A stretch of DNA of 35,707 bases, taken from positions 1 to 35,707 of the forward strand of contig JARBJD010000535.1 of NCBI GenBank assembly GCA_033064195.1, read 5' to 3'. This DNA is from Blattamonas nauphoetae (lineage: Eukaryota; Preaxostyla; Oxymonadida). Made by a program: the position numbers and the translations under genes. The notes below the pieces were generated by a model that saw nothing but the letters and a program-made list of their open reading frames with translations, was not told where the DNA came from and did not search any database. Of the stretch, positions 8,601 to 15,810 are shown piece after piece; within the stretch, counting starts at the first letter, position 1, and each line of letters opens with the position of its first letter.

Positions 8601-10018
8601 CCTCTTGACTGACAATACGGACAGAGTTTGTATCCAGTGATTTTCTCAGGATCAACAATGAACATCACATGAACGAGAGTTGCTGTCAGTGGAATCATCA
8701 GGATGGGAAGAACAAGTGCATCATCATTGTCGTTGATGTACGATTGACTTAGGAAATAGCGCTTCTTGTCTTCGTCAAATTCATAAATGTGAACTGTGAT
8801 GTTAAATTCTTGCATGACTGTCTCCATATCACATGCAATATCAAATCCAGGATATTTTCGCAAGTGCTCAGTAAGTTGATGTGGTTTGAGATGGGTCAGC
8901 TTCTTATGCACAGCGAACAATCGTTTTGCTTCAACGTTTCTCATATTGATTGATATCTTTTTCCCAGGCACTTCAGGAAGTGTGAGGAACGACAATGATT
9001 GAAAGAAGCAGATGTTGCACTCTGAATCGATGTACCGAACGTTTCTCGTTTTGATGTGTTCAGTGAGAATCGCATTTGCTTTTCCTGCAACTGGGAATCG
9101 ATAGACTGCAACCAGAATGGAGTGGAATGCTATGTACATTGTCTTCGTATCCATCAGTGTTCTCTCTTGAGATTCATTGATAAGATTGATTGCATACTTC
9201 GAATACTCATTGATGTCTCCAGCACTTCTTATCACTGTTGGGAAACTCTTTGATGTGTTCTCCAATTCTGGTCTGAAGTCATTGTAAGTTGTCTCATCTT
9301 TGTCTTTTCTCTCGATGATCTTTCCAAAGTCAATTCTAATCTTGAATGGATGATCCTTCTCCTTGTCGAACACTGCACTGATGAAGGTTGTGATTTCCTC
9401 AACATTCTTCAGATGATTGTGGAAGTACAACTGACATGGTTTTCCATTTTCTTCAACCTTCTCGACCTCATTCTTTTTGAACTTCCTTCGTGCATTCATG
9501 AGACATTCATTGAATGCTGCTTTGTCACGTGGTTCAGCAAGCAATATACATTCTTCAAATCCCTCAAATGTCTGCACTTCTCTTTTTTCCATTTGTTCAT
9601 TTTTCTTTTGAATGATCAACAGATTCTTCATCCAATGATCCATCAGTTTCTCTTCAATTGATTTCAATTTCCACGTCATTCTGAACACTTGCTTCTTCAG
9701 TTCATCTTTGTTCACTCTTGGATTTGCTTTCATGTTCTCAACAATCATTCGGTGAGCAAGTCGATCTTCTGACGCCATCTGTTGTCGAAGTTTAACTTGT
9801 TCAATAAAATCTGGAATGAGATTGAGATCGAGATTCTTTGTTGGATGTGGAAACTCGAGATCTGTGTGTTGAAGCATATTCAGAAGAAATGAACGATGAT
9901 GTTGATAATTTTTGCTGTCTGGAATATACGTTCGACCATCACTAAATTGAAATTGTGCATTCGGAAAGAGATCTCGAATTTCTTGAATTCTTTCCTTGAC
10001 TGGTTGTAGCAGTGCCAT
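5627..10018 (-). CDS. polB: Protein-primed DNA polymerase B of the Polinton, with an HNH-like insert
   Basis: It replicates the element from a terminal-protein primer. The 1463-residue product has 3'-5' exonuclease motifs YDFETMED (543-550, Exo I), NVIGFNSSRFDINL (629-642, Exo II) and YNIRDVECM (771-779, Exo III). Polymerase motifs are DFNSLYPS (1004-1011, A), KTNLNGSYGYDG (1185-1196, B) and EGDTDSAYW (1284-1292, C), with KGVSLKK near 1365. A CxxC...HxxxxC finger (about 466-491) precedes the exonuclease. Residues 330-455 have a CNICFFQSL...VHVMFI pattern like the module before the finger in other Polinton polymerases. Between exonuclease and palm (about 875-935) is an HNH-like zinc module with CYIC, LDRIDNSKGHSKENV and CCDYCN. 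The length is at the upper end for the family. The start at 10018 follows the shared 14-base box. Confidence 0.97.
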   Translation of the reverse strand: MALLQPVKERIQEIRDLFPNAQFQFSDGRTYIPDSKNYQHHRSFLLNMLQHTDLEFPHPTKNLDLNLIPDFIEQVKLRQQMASEDRLAHRMIVENMKANPRVNKDELKKQVFRMTWKLKSIEEKLMDHWMKNLLIIQKKNEQMEKREVQTFEGFEECILLAEPRDKAAFNECLMNARRKFKKNEVEKVEENGKPCQLYFHNHLKNVEEITTFISAVFDKEKDHPFKIRIDFGKIIERKDKDETTYNDFRPELENTSKSFPTVIRSAGDINEYSKYAINLINESQERTLMDTKTMYIAFHSILVAVYRFPVAGKANAILTEHIKTRNVRYIDSECNICFFQSLSFLTLPEVPGKKISINMRNVEAKRLFAVHKKLTHLKPHQLTEHLRKYPGFDIACDMETVMQEFNITVHIYEFDEDKKRYFLSQSYINDNDDALVLPILMIPLTATLVHVMFIVDPEKITGYKLCPYCQSRGFQVKDSHFKTYYEKHLKECKELDGKHVKKISLDKTPRPYVPHILNNRTFEFLMAHKRQDEFKPTQYYITYDFETMEDLILDNLFSDDNTQLISHLKPLSVASAIKTKSGVKSIYFDLRDGKDFVKQWIRELFKYAETVRENNQYEDPEIPSQSQVNVIGFNSSRFDINLIFRDLVDKDWKVVSFLGSTTKYKQVLIRHEKTQQVLRFIDMMSYTGPMTLDNAVKAFGGNTTLQKSFFAYESFDSSDYDTVLSKQEPFSKYEFYSSLNNSEMSDTDYQLYLDDWNRQGFKNRWEYLKFYNIRDVECMIAPLDNLIDLNFQYKVDMLHNLSLSANASAIKYACAYKDFDIDDDFNGVDQSGPIKITKQYWKYKVASYIYQDQKAHRSTDKNVTEADYDWFVQQCKRVCYICKSHFSQAVRPTLDRIDNSKGHSKENVKICCDYCNTYKSDNDEHLTRLRIQLKKYCIWKSLPMPLTHEQTYHKLRAAVTGGLSNVQHRQNIKDVTPINHFKYEDGKVISKDTEHKMTHVCGVDFNSLYPSAFSSIKNKNNPYTNHRMYMPGRCLFTATGDEECRKIIEDKNQKTLFVAELKGHIDEKYINDFINFPPIFRNIIVNTTEENIGEKTYSLMKKHGLKTDDKQRKLTQLLSTHDQYMFFSTYYLWFLIDYCHFIVDEVRSVMVFSRHAGFEPFVTSFMNDRIEAMKVGNKGKEQFCKTNLNGSYGYDGMNTEKYNSITICNEKRTYLKQMMKGFVATREINEDNYIVIEDREKASCKTCLQEAVFTLDNAKFWNLNFIYNFMYKCLDMNKIHFCEGDTDSAYWAISGDPNAGIHQQFEHVIADKEFYDAHKYEWFPNPEKGVDDEKKLLGLAIEKEGEQMICLAPKCYSLDEKCKIKGVSLKKTNITSDDYVKCLNGEKTVTTTLNFTVKRFKHQNDAFQTRRVVSEEDTNGFEIAKIQQQKLSLSGIHLKAIVLENESCPPFIHGLKATDYIIE

Positions 10019-10022
10019 TTAC

Positions 10023-10036
10023 TACAAATTAAAAAA
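10023..10036 (-). promoter_or_regulatory. Shared 14-base upstream box of polB
   Basis: Read on the minus strand it is TTTTTTAATTTGTA, ending 4 bases before the polB ATG. A second T-rich box (TTTTTTTATTTTCGG) lies just further upstream. The identical 14 bases at the identical distance precede two other ORFs of the element (12739-12752 and 15038-15051). This points to a core promoter or start-region signal rather than chance. Confidence 0.65.
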
Positions 10037-10061
10037 TCCGAAAATAAAAAAAGTTGAGCGT

Positions 10062-10436
10062 TTATTTCTGTTTTCTCTGATGGGGCTTTTTCGGTGCCTT
10101 TAACCAGGAATCAAGTCTAATTCTGAACACTTCACTTCCGCCAATCTCTCGATATGTGAATGGAACCAGAACTTTTGTGTACTCACCTACGAGTTCACAA
10201 TTGTATTTCTTCAGTTCATTCTCCACAAATGATTGAGTGTAGTGTCGACGTTTCGCTAGGTGAGGTCTGTTTCCTTGATTCCACAACTTTGGTTTTATTC
10301 TCCATTCAACTCCCTCATGAACATACGTCACCAGAACATTATTTCTGACATACTCAGAGACTAGCGAACAGTTCTCTTCTCTCATTGATTCAATCAATGC
10401 TTGTTCTGAACATACTCGACGTCTTTCCTTGTACAT
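10062..10436 (-). CDS. Two-repeat protein related to the 197-residue ORF; 5' end separated by a transposon
   Basis: The 124 residues are two copies of a unit of about 50 residues. The unit has the order: helix, ENC(S/E)L(V/I)xEY, VTY or FTYR, GVEW or VFRI, a tryptophan, then RPH or KPH and a basic end. The same unit occurs three times in the ORF at 14440-15033, and the stretch YTQSFVENELKK is identical between them. The unit is reminiscent of small phage-type DUF723-like domains without the zinc cysteines, but I cannot confirm that. A 2275-base DNA transposon sits immediately upstream and parts the ORF from the shared promoter-type box at 12739-12752. It belongs to the Polinton by its position next to polB and by that box. 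Function unknown; DNA binding is possible because the ends are basic. Confidence 0.6.
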   Translation of the reverse strand: MYKERRRVCSEQALIESMREENCSLVSEYVRNNVLVTYVHEGVEWRIKPKLWNQGNRPHLAKRRHYTQSFVENELKKYNCELVGEYTKVLVPFTYREIGGSEVFRIRLDSWLKAPKKPHQRKQK

Positions 10437-10441
10437 CGCAG

Positions 10442-10449
10442 TTGGATTC
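10442..10449. repeat. Target-site duplication, left copy (TTGGATTC)
   Basis: TTGGATTC lies directly outside the left inverted end of the DNA transposon and is repeated exactly outside the right end (12725-12732). Confidence 0.88.
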
Positions 10450-10465
10450 TATACTGGCCTGACCG
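10450..10465 (+). repeat. Terminal inverted repeat, left (TATACTGGCCTGACCG)
   Basis: It is the exact reverse complement of 12709-12724. Beyond 16 bases the two ends diverge but both go on to carry TGACC/GGTCA motifs. Confidence 0.9.
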
Positions 10466-10468
10466 GGG

Positions 10469-10480
10469 GTGACCGGTCAC
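10469..10480. repeat. Subterminal 12-base perfect palindrome GTGACCGGTCAC
   Basis: It lies 3 bases inside the left terminal repeat. A second GGTCAGTGACCG cluster follows near 10502-10513. The repeated TGACC/GGTCA core suggests transposase-binding sites; this is inference. Confidence 0.6.
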
Positions 10481-12690
10481 TTTTTCCCAAAAAGTACTGA
10501 CGGTCAGTGACCGAGAGTTTTCGAAATATGGGTGACAGTTGATCAAAGGACCTTCAAGAAATTATCCTCAAATCGACATATCTCTACTCATTGATCCTCT
10601 TTGGAAGCTATTCTCTCATAGTTGAACATTTTTTGTGTAAAAATTCTGATTTATATCAAAATTCTTCAGCATTCATTCTGAAAAACAAGTCAGACAGAGA
10701 TCGGCCCAGAATCATGTTCATTTTTCTCAGACAACTCATTTGGGTCTGATGAAGCAACATTGTTGGACTCTCTGCTTACCCAATCGTCATTTCAATACCT
10801 ATGATTTCGTGAAAGTTCGATTGGCGACAAGCTTGTGCTTGAAAATGCTCGAGGACATTTTCACGCACCAGAAGAGAATGTTGAGGCAGATGAGAAGAAC
10901 CAGCAAGAAAAGAAAGAGAAGAAGCGAAACATGAAACAAATCCGTCCCCGATCGATTCACCCATGATGGACGAAGACGGTGAGAAAAACAAGCCGAAATT
11001 CACCGAAGAAGTACTCAAAGTGATGCTGATTATTGAACGCCAAAAGAAGCCAAAACAATCTGAAATAATCTCTGTTTGTGGTAGTGTGAAAGGAAGAACA
11101 GTAGCGGAGGTGATCGAAGAGACAGTCATCCGATCGAAACATTCGACGAAGAAGACATGGAAGACAAAGACATTGCTGCCCTCAAACTGTTCTGCCTCTC
11201 CCACATCACTCTGGCCATCAACAAAATCTCGAAGCGCGGTCTGAAAGTGTGTGTTGTCCCGCTGATGATAAACAGGTTCTTACGACAGTGGATCTGTCTC
11301 AAAATCAAGAAAAGACGAGAAAGGGAACATCTGTCTTTGCAACGCCTTTTGTCTTCGTTGATTTTGGAGACTGGAAATGATGGACATAGTCACCCAATCA
11401 GAGTCTTCGATGCGATCAGCAGAATTTGAGAGATCATCTTTCTTTCGTCACTGGTCTTGCCAAAATGTTCAATCAACCATCAGATATCCTCATATTGACC
11501 ACAAATTTTCACACAAATCTCATCCTTCAATGGAAACAACTCAGAATGTCCAACTTCTCTGTTATATCAACATCGCTTCTCCTGTCTGTCTCTTTCACGA
11601 AACAAATATTGCAGACAGTTCACTTCGCTCATAGACAAGTTTGGTAAACTTTGGTCTTCTTATTCAGTCAGATCTTCTTGAAGCACAGAGTGTGTAGGAT
11701 CATTTTCAACCGATCGGCACAGATTCTCCACAAATCGAAGCATAATCAATCACTCCGCACATTCATCATCACGTTATGATGCACTTTCCAACAAATTGAC
11801 AATATCCGTTCGTTCAGACACGGCTCGTTTCATAGCAAGACTAGATTTGCTGCATCACTCATTTACGCTGTTTGATACAGCTGAACAATCAGTGAACGCG
11901 GCGCTGGATTACTGCTTCCGAGTTATACTTGAATATCCTCTGGATAAATCTCCACCATCTGTCAAATTGATCCTTTGCATCTCACCTGAGTGAAAGTCAC
12001 AATGAAGCATCTTCCTCCCTCTCAGACAAAGAAAAACACTGAATCAAATACGTCAACAATCTAATTTTTGTTGGTGGAGGAGAAGCACCTGCAACATGCA
12101 CACATTCATCCACTAACCTGATCGCTCACCCACGTTCCTTTCCGCCCGATCTCAACGGATTCATCTTGCTTCGTGCATGCTTTTATCGATGGAGATACTG
12201 AGAAGGCAGTATATATCACAATCAGACAATCTACAAGACCTCTGGACTCAGCCCGATTTCAGCTCCATCTTCTGCGTTCGTAGATCACTGCCACTGAAAC
12301 CGATGCGCCCAGGAACAGCGCAAAGGAGAGCGATTGTAGATGAAGATTAAATTGAGGAAATCATACAGCTAGTGAGGGGGTGGAGTCGACTGGTTCGACA
12401 TAGCATGGTGCTCGCTCACATCATCATTTCGGACTTGTTGATCGAGTCAGGGAGATGTGCCGTTCAATATTCAATCGTATTCATCCTCATTGTGTCATGT
12501 TGCATTCATGTTGAATTCTGCAAACCCAACTTTGGAAATCATTTGATATCGAGAACTGTGACTGAAGTTATTAATCTGTCTACCCTCTTTTTGGTATCCT
12601 CCCATCCTAGCGGAAGTCATAATGTCAGAATTTTGAGTCAATTCACAATCGAAAGTTGATCGAGCCCTTAGAAGAGAAGCGAGGTGACAC

Positions 12691-12714
12691 TGACCGAGTC
12701 GAAAGGCTCGGTCA
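12691..12714. repeat. Subterminal hairpin at the right transposon end
   Basis: TGACCGAG (12691-12698) pairs perfectly with CTCGGTCA (12707-12714) around an 8-base loop and runs into the right terminal repeat. It uses the same TGACC core as the left-end palindrome. Confidence 0.6.
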
Positions 12715-12724
12715 GGCCAGTATA
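12709..12724 (-). repeat. Terminal inverted repeat, right
   Basis: CGGTCAGGCCAGTATA is the exact reverse complement of the left end at 10450-10465. Confidence 0.9.
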
Positions 12725-12732
12725 TTGGATTC
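12725..12732. repeat. Target-site duplication, right copy (TTGGATTC)
   Basis: Exact copy of 10442-10449, directly outside the right inverted repeat. Confidence 0.88.
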
Positions 12733-12738
12733 ATTTAA

Positions 12739-12752
12739 TACAAATTAAAAAA
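12739..12752 (-). promoter_or_regulatory. Shared 14-base upstream box, now cut off from its ORF by the transposon
   Basis: It reads TTTTTTAATTTGTA on the minus strand, identical to the boxes before polB and the 197-residue ORF and at the same distance from an ATG. The DNA transposon lies between it and the two-repeat ORF at 10062-10436. Confidence 0.6.
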
Positions 12753-12754
12753 TT

Positions 12755-14438
12755 CAAAAATAACATTTCTTTCGTTGATTTCTCAGTTTTGGTTTTGTCA
12801 CCAGAAACGAGGATCAATGGGTTCGATCACTCATTTCTCAACAATGTGTATTACGTTCTGATTCCTCGCGTTTCAGATCCGTCGGCAGTTGGAGATCATG
12901 ATCGTATGCTTCGTTTTTTGGATTTTCCGAACTTTTGCAGAGTTATGCGGAGTTTCAGGATAGTCATCAGATCTCGGTACATTTACGTAAAAACGAGTAT
13001 GCCACTCTCATTTCTCTCTTTTTTCATCTCTGTTTTAGCTGTTTATGGTTGAATTGTCACCTAATCTTTGCTCATTATTGTTTCATTTTTGACCTCACTT
13101 TTGTCTTCATTTTTTCAGTGTTTACTCTTTTTTACCATTTCATTCATACTCAGTTCGCTCAAACTTTTTCTCAATTGAATTGCACTAATTTCCGTTAAGT
13201 GAAGATTCCGGACTTTTACCGAGATCTCACTTTCAACGGCTCACTTCATATCTCGGAATTTTTCCGTATTCTTCAGCATATCACGTACATTTTTGATCAC
13301 TTTTTGTTGTTTTTAAGAGAGAAAAACCGGAACACAGACCTAATTTTCACTATTGGCATCACATTTCACGTCATTTTCACGTTCGTCAATTTCCCTCTCA
13401 GTTTCATACTTGCCCGTTTCATTGTTGCTTGTTTCGCTTTCTTTTACTCTGTTTTTGTGAAAAAGTTGATTAAAAGTTGACTAAAACGATGTGCTAGTGA
13501 AGTGAGAACGGCCCACAAAATGGAAGTGAATTGAGCAAAATGAAGAGGAGTGATGAAGAGATCAAATGTGAAATGGGGAGCAAAAGTGATGAAATGAAAG
13601 GGACTACAGTCGGTTTTGAAGTGACAAAAACGGTCAAAAGTTGAGAAGTGAAAACATGAAAAAGTGACTTTATGGGAGAACTATCCGACAAAATCTCCTC
13701 AAAATTTGAGCACACCTTACTCATACCGTGAGAAAGAAGGATTTGTAACGAAATTCAGATCAAAAAATTCATAGTGTCAAAATGTTGGTGTAAATGTGTC
13801 GTCACAAGTGTGATCGAAAAACCGACCCTCCAGGAGAACTATAGGTGATGTAAAACCAGAATTCTCAAAAAAGCGTCGCTTGAGTGCGATTGTGAAGTGG
13901 TTGACGTGAAATCAATGAGAAATGAAAATTGACAAAAAATTGTGAAAACGATCGTGTGTCGAGGATCGTCAGAACCGAATGACGCGAATACTTGTCCACT
14001 ATCGATTTGACACGTTTTGAGACCATCAGAGGGCGAAAAGTGACGTGTTGGAGAAGAGCGAGACGTCACTTTCTCCTCCTTAAAAATTTTGTCATTTTCA
14101 AAATATGTTGTGGGGTCGGATCAAACTTTTTTTTCAAAAGTGCTTTTTTCCTAAAATTTCACCTATCAACATCGATTTCGTAATTTTAGAACGTGTTTGA
14201 ACACAATTTGAGACATAAAGGTGTTCATAGTGGCGAAATCTGAACATCGACTTTTTCGTCACTTTTTCGACCTAAGTTCGGTACGCAGTTCGACGAATTC
14301 TCAACCGATTTTGATCAAACCTCTTTTGATCGATGACCGACAGTGTCCCCGAGATTTTAGAATTTTTTTCAGAATTTTTCGAAATGGTTCTCACATTGGA
14401 TTCGACTGATTTGTGGTCAAAAATAGATTTTCAGTATT
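12755..14438. other. 1.7-kb non-coding stretch inside the Polinton, with a strand-composition switch
   Basis: No convincing ORF is seen: the longest open frames are about 120 codons without recognisable content. The plus strand is T/C-rich from about 12770 to 13480 and then turns A/G-rich from about 13490 to 13990, so the purine strand changes near 13485. Short words such as AAAAAGTGAC, GTCACTTTT and TTTTGATC recur. It could be an old filler insertion, a regulatory or replication region, or part of the terminal region of the element. Confidence 0.5.
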
Positions 14439-14439
14439 T

Positions 14440-15033
14440 TCATGACCTTTCGTGGTACTTTCTCAAGTGAGGACGGTCTCCAAAATACAACCAATTGTCC
14501 AAGCGAACGTAATACTCATTCTTTGTTCGTAAATCGCGATATTTGAATGGCTCAAGTACCTTTGTGTATGTTCCAATGAGTTCACAATTCTCTTTTTTCA
14601 ATTCATTTTCAACAAACGATTGTGTGTATCGTTTTCGTTTGTTCTGATGAGTTCTGAATCCTTTCATCCATTTTGATGGGATCACTATCCATTCGATTCC
14701 TTCATGTCGATATGCAACTGGAGTACTTGAATGAGTGTATTCAGAAATGAGTTCACAATTCTCATTTTTCAATGATTCAATAAGCTTCTCTTTTGTGCAA
14801 CGATTTGCTGGTCGAAGATATTTCTGGCGATTCAGATGTGGTCTGTATCCTTTGACGAAACTATTGACGTACACTTGATAAGTTTCATCTGGTTTTTCTT
14901 CAAGATAGTATTCGAAAGTGCTTCCAGTGAGATATGTTGTTCCTTGTCGATTGAGAGTTGGAGGTGATTTCATTTTCAAATTATCTTTCTCGAGAATTTC
15001 TAGGAGTTGTGTTGGTGTCAAGACGCTGCTCAT
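14440..15033 (-). CDS. Three-repeat protein of the Polinton (197 residues)
   Basis: The start is the ATG at 15033; a slightly longer open frame begins only with TTG. The product has three units of about 50-65 residues. The first is diverged (residues 1-65, ending GYRPHLNRQKY). The second (about 75-132) has ENCELISEY, YRHEGIEW and a W before FRTHQNK. The third (about 133-194) has ENCELIGTY, FKYRD and W before DRPHLRK. It is a clear relative of the ORF at 10062-10436. It has no cysteine pairs, membrane segment or catalytic motif that I know. It is basic overall, so nucleic-acid binding is plausible. The shared 14-base box ends 4 bases before the ATG. It is the rightmost gene of the element in view. 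Confidence 0.72.
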   Translation of the reverse strand: MSSVLTPTQLLEILEKDNLKMKSPPTLNRQGTTYLTGSTFEYYLEEKPDETYQVYVNSFVKGYRPHLNRQKYLRPANRCTKEKLIESLKNENCELISEYTHSSTPVAYRHEGIEWIVIPSKWMKGFRTHQNKRKRYTQSFVENELKKENCELIGTYTKVLEPFKYRDLRTKNEYYVRLDNWLYFGDRPHLRKYHERS

Positions 15034-15037
15034 TTTA

Positions 15038-15051
15038 TACAAATTAAAAAA
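15038..15051 (-). promoter_or_regulatory. Shared 14-base upstream box of the 197-residue ORF
   Basis: It reads TTTTTTAATTTGTA on the minus strand and ends 4 bases before the ATG, exactly as for polB. It ties this ORF to the Polinton. Confidence 0.65.
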
Positions 15052-15059
15052 TTGAATAA

Positions 15060-15800
15060 AAAAAGAAATCGACGTTGTTTTCTAAAAGTACTCAAAATTT
15101 GCTTCAAAAAAGACACTTTTCAAGAGGTCCGTTTTTCGCCTTTATTTTTGAATTTACGGCCAAATATTGACTACTCTGAAATGTCAATATTTTCAGTAGT
15201 AAGTGAGATGGAAATTAGAATGAGTCATATTAAAAAAAATCAATTGGGTCATTATTTTTGACATCATAGAAAAGTTCGAGATCACCCCTTCAAAACCTCC
15301 TCTCCGCATTCTTTTTTTCAAATTTGCTGTTAAATCTCACATAGCTCTTTCTCACCTCAATGAACTGATTGCATGTGTTTTTTTCGATCTATTCATACCA
15401 GTAGACAAATTGGATGTGGATTTCAAAACAATATGGGTTGATCGTCATTTGGTGGACTTTGTACTTTCAACCATCTTCCTCACTGCACTGGATGTGGTGT
15501 ACTGGGTGAATGTCTCCTTCACCACCATACAACCTCTTCTCTCATTCTCTCTCCTCTGTTCTCCGCATGACATTGAAGCTTGGATGAATGAATTCACTTT
15601 TATTCACTTCTAGTGGTGCAGTCGTTCAAACAAGTGATACTGCTTTGGTTGGTTTTCGAAAGAAAGTGATAATTGTGAGTTGAAAACAACAAAATGCATG
15701 GAAGACACAACTAAGATGGAAAGTGTTGATGAGAGAAAAGAGTGGAGGGAGGCGGAGGCCCGAGGAGGGAGTTTGGATGTCGCAGAAGGAAAAGGGGGTC
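15060..15800. other. Spacer at the presumed right end of the Polinton
   Basis: There is no gene here that I can support. The DNA from 15060 to about 15260 is A/T-rich like the element. From about 15280 it becomes CT-rich and more like the host spacer. The element boundary should be here, but without the left terminal repeat the exact point cannot be fixed. Confidence 0.4.
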
Positions 15801-15810
15801 TATCGGAGGG

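Larger units (their letters stand above)
10450..12724. mobile_element. Non-autonomous-looking DNA transposon, 2275 bases, inserted in the Polinton
   Basis: The ends are perfect 16-base inverted repeats (TATACTGGCCTGACCG), flanked by a perfect 8-base direct duplication. An 8-base duplication fits hAT, P or Merlin-type elements, but the terminal bases match none of these clearly, so I leave the superfamily open. No open frame longer than about 95 plus-strand codons or 142 minus-strand codons is present, and none looks like a transposase. The interior (about 10740-12000) has stretches with coding-like composition in shifting frames, for example near 10963-11130 and 11157-11300. Perfect ends and duplication indicate a recent insertion, later than the Polinton itself. 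Confidence 0.85.
1..15250. mobile_element. Polinton/Maverick virus-like element, incomplete at the left edge
   Basis: The set of protein-primed DNA polymerase B, retroviral-type integrase and FtsK/HerA-type packaging ATPase is diagnostic of Polintons. The ORFs are densely packed, almost all on the minus strand, and share upstream T-rich boxes. The left end lies outside the window, so neither terminal repeat pair nor target duplication can be shown. The right end is put at about 15.05-15.3 kb because the last ORF with the shared upstream box starts at 15033 and the following DNA changes character. Capsid and protease genes are not seen. The visible part looks mostly whole, with about two breaks, one of them a DNA-transposon insertion, so it is probably a young copy. 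Confidence 0.93.

Noticed and set aside
10450-12724. Tc1/mariner element with a TA target duplication at the TATA ends
   Set aside because: A perfect 8-base duplication (TTGGATTC) lies outside the full 16-base repeats, which a TA-only duplication would not produce.
15034-15042. A 200-residue version of the repeat-domain protein starting at 15042
   Set aside because: It would start with TTG. The ATG at 15033 sits at the same distance from the shared box as in polB, so the 197-residue form is preferred.
15060-15300. An exact right terminus and terminal inverted repeat of the Polinton
   Set aside because: The partner repeat is outside the window and no 6-base duplication can be tested, so a precise end would be a guess.
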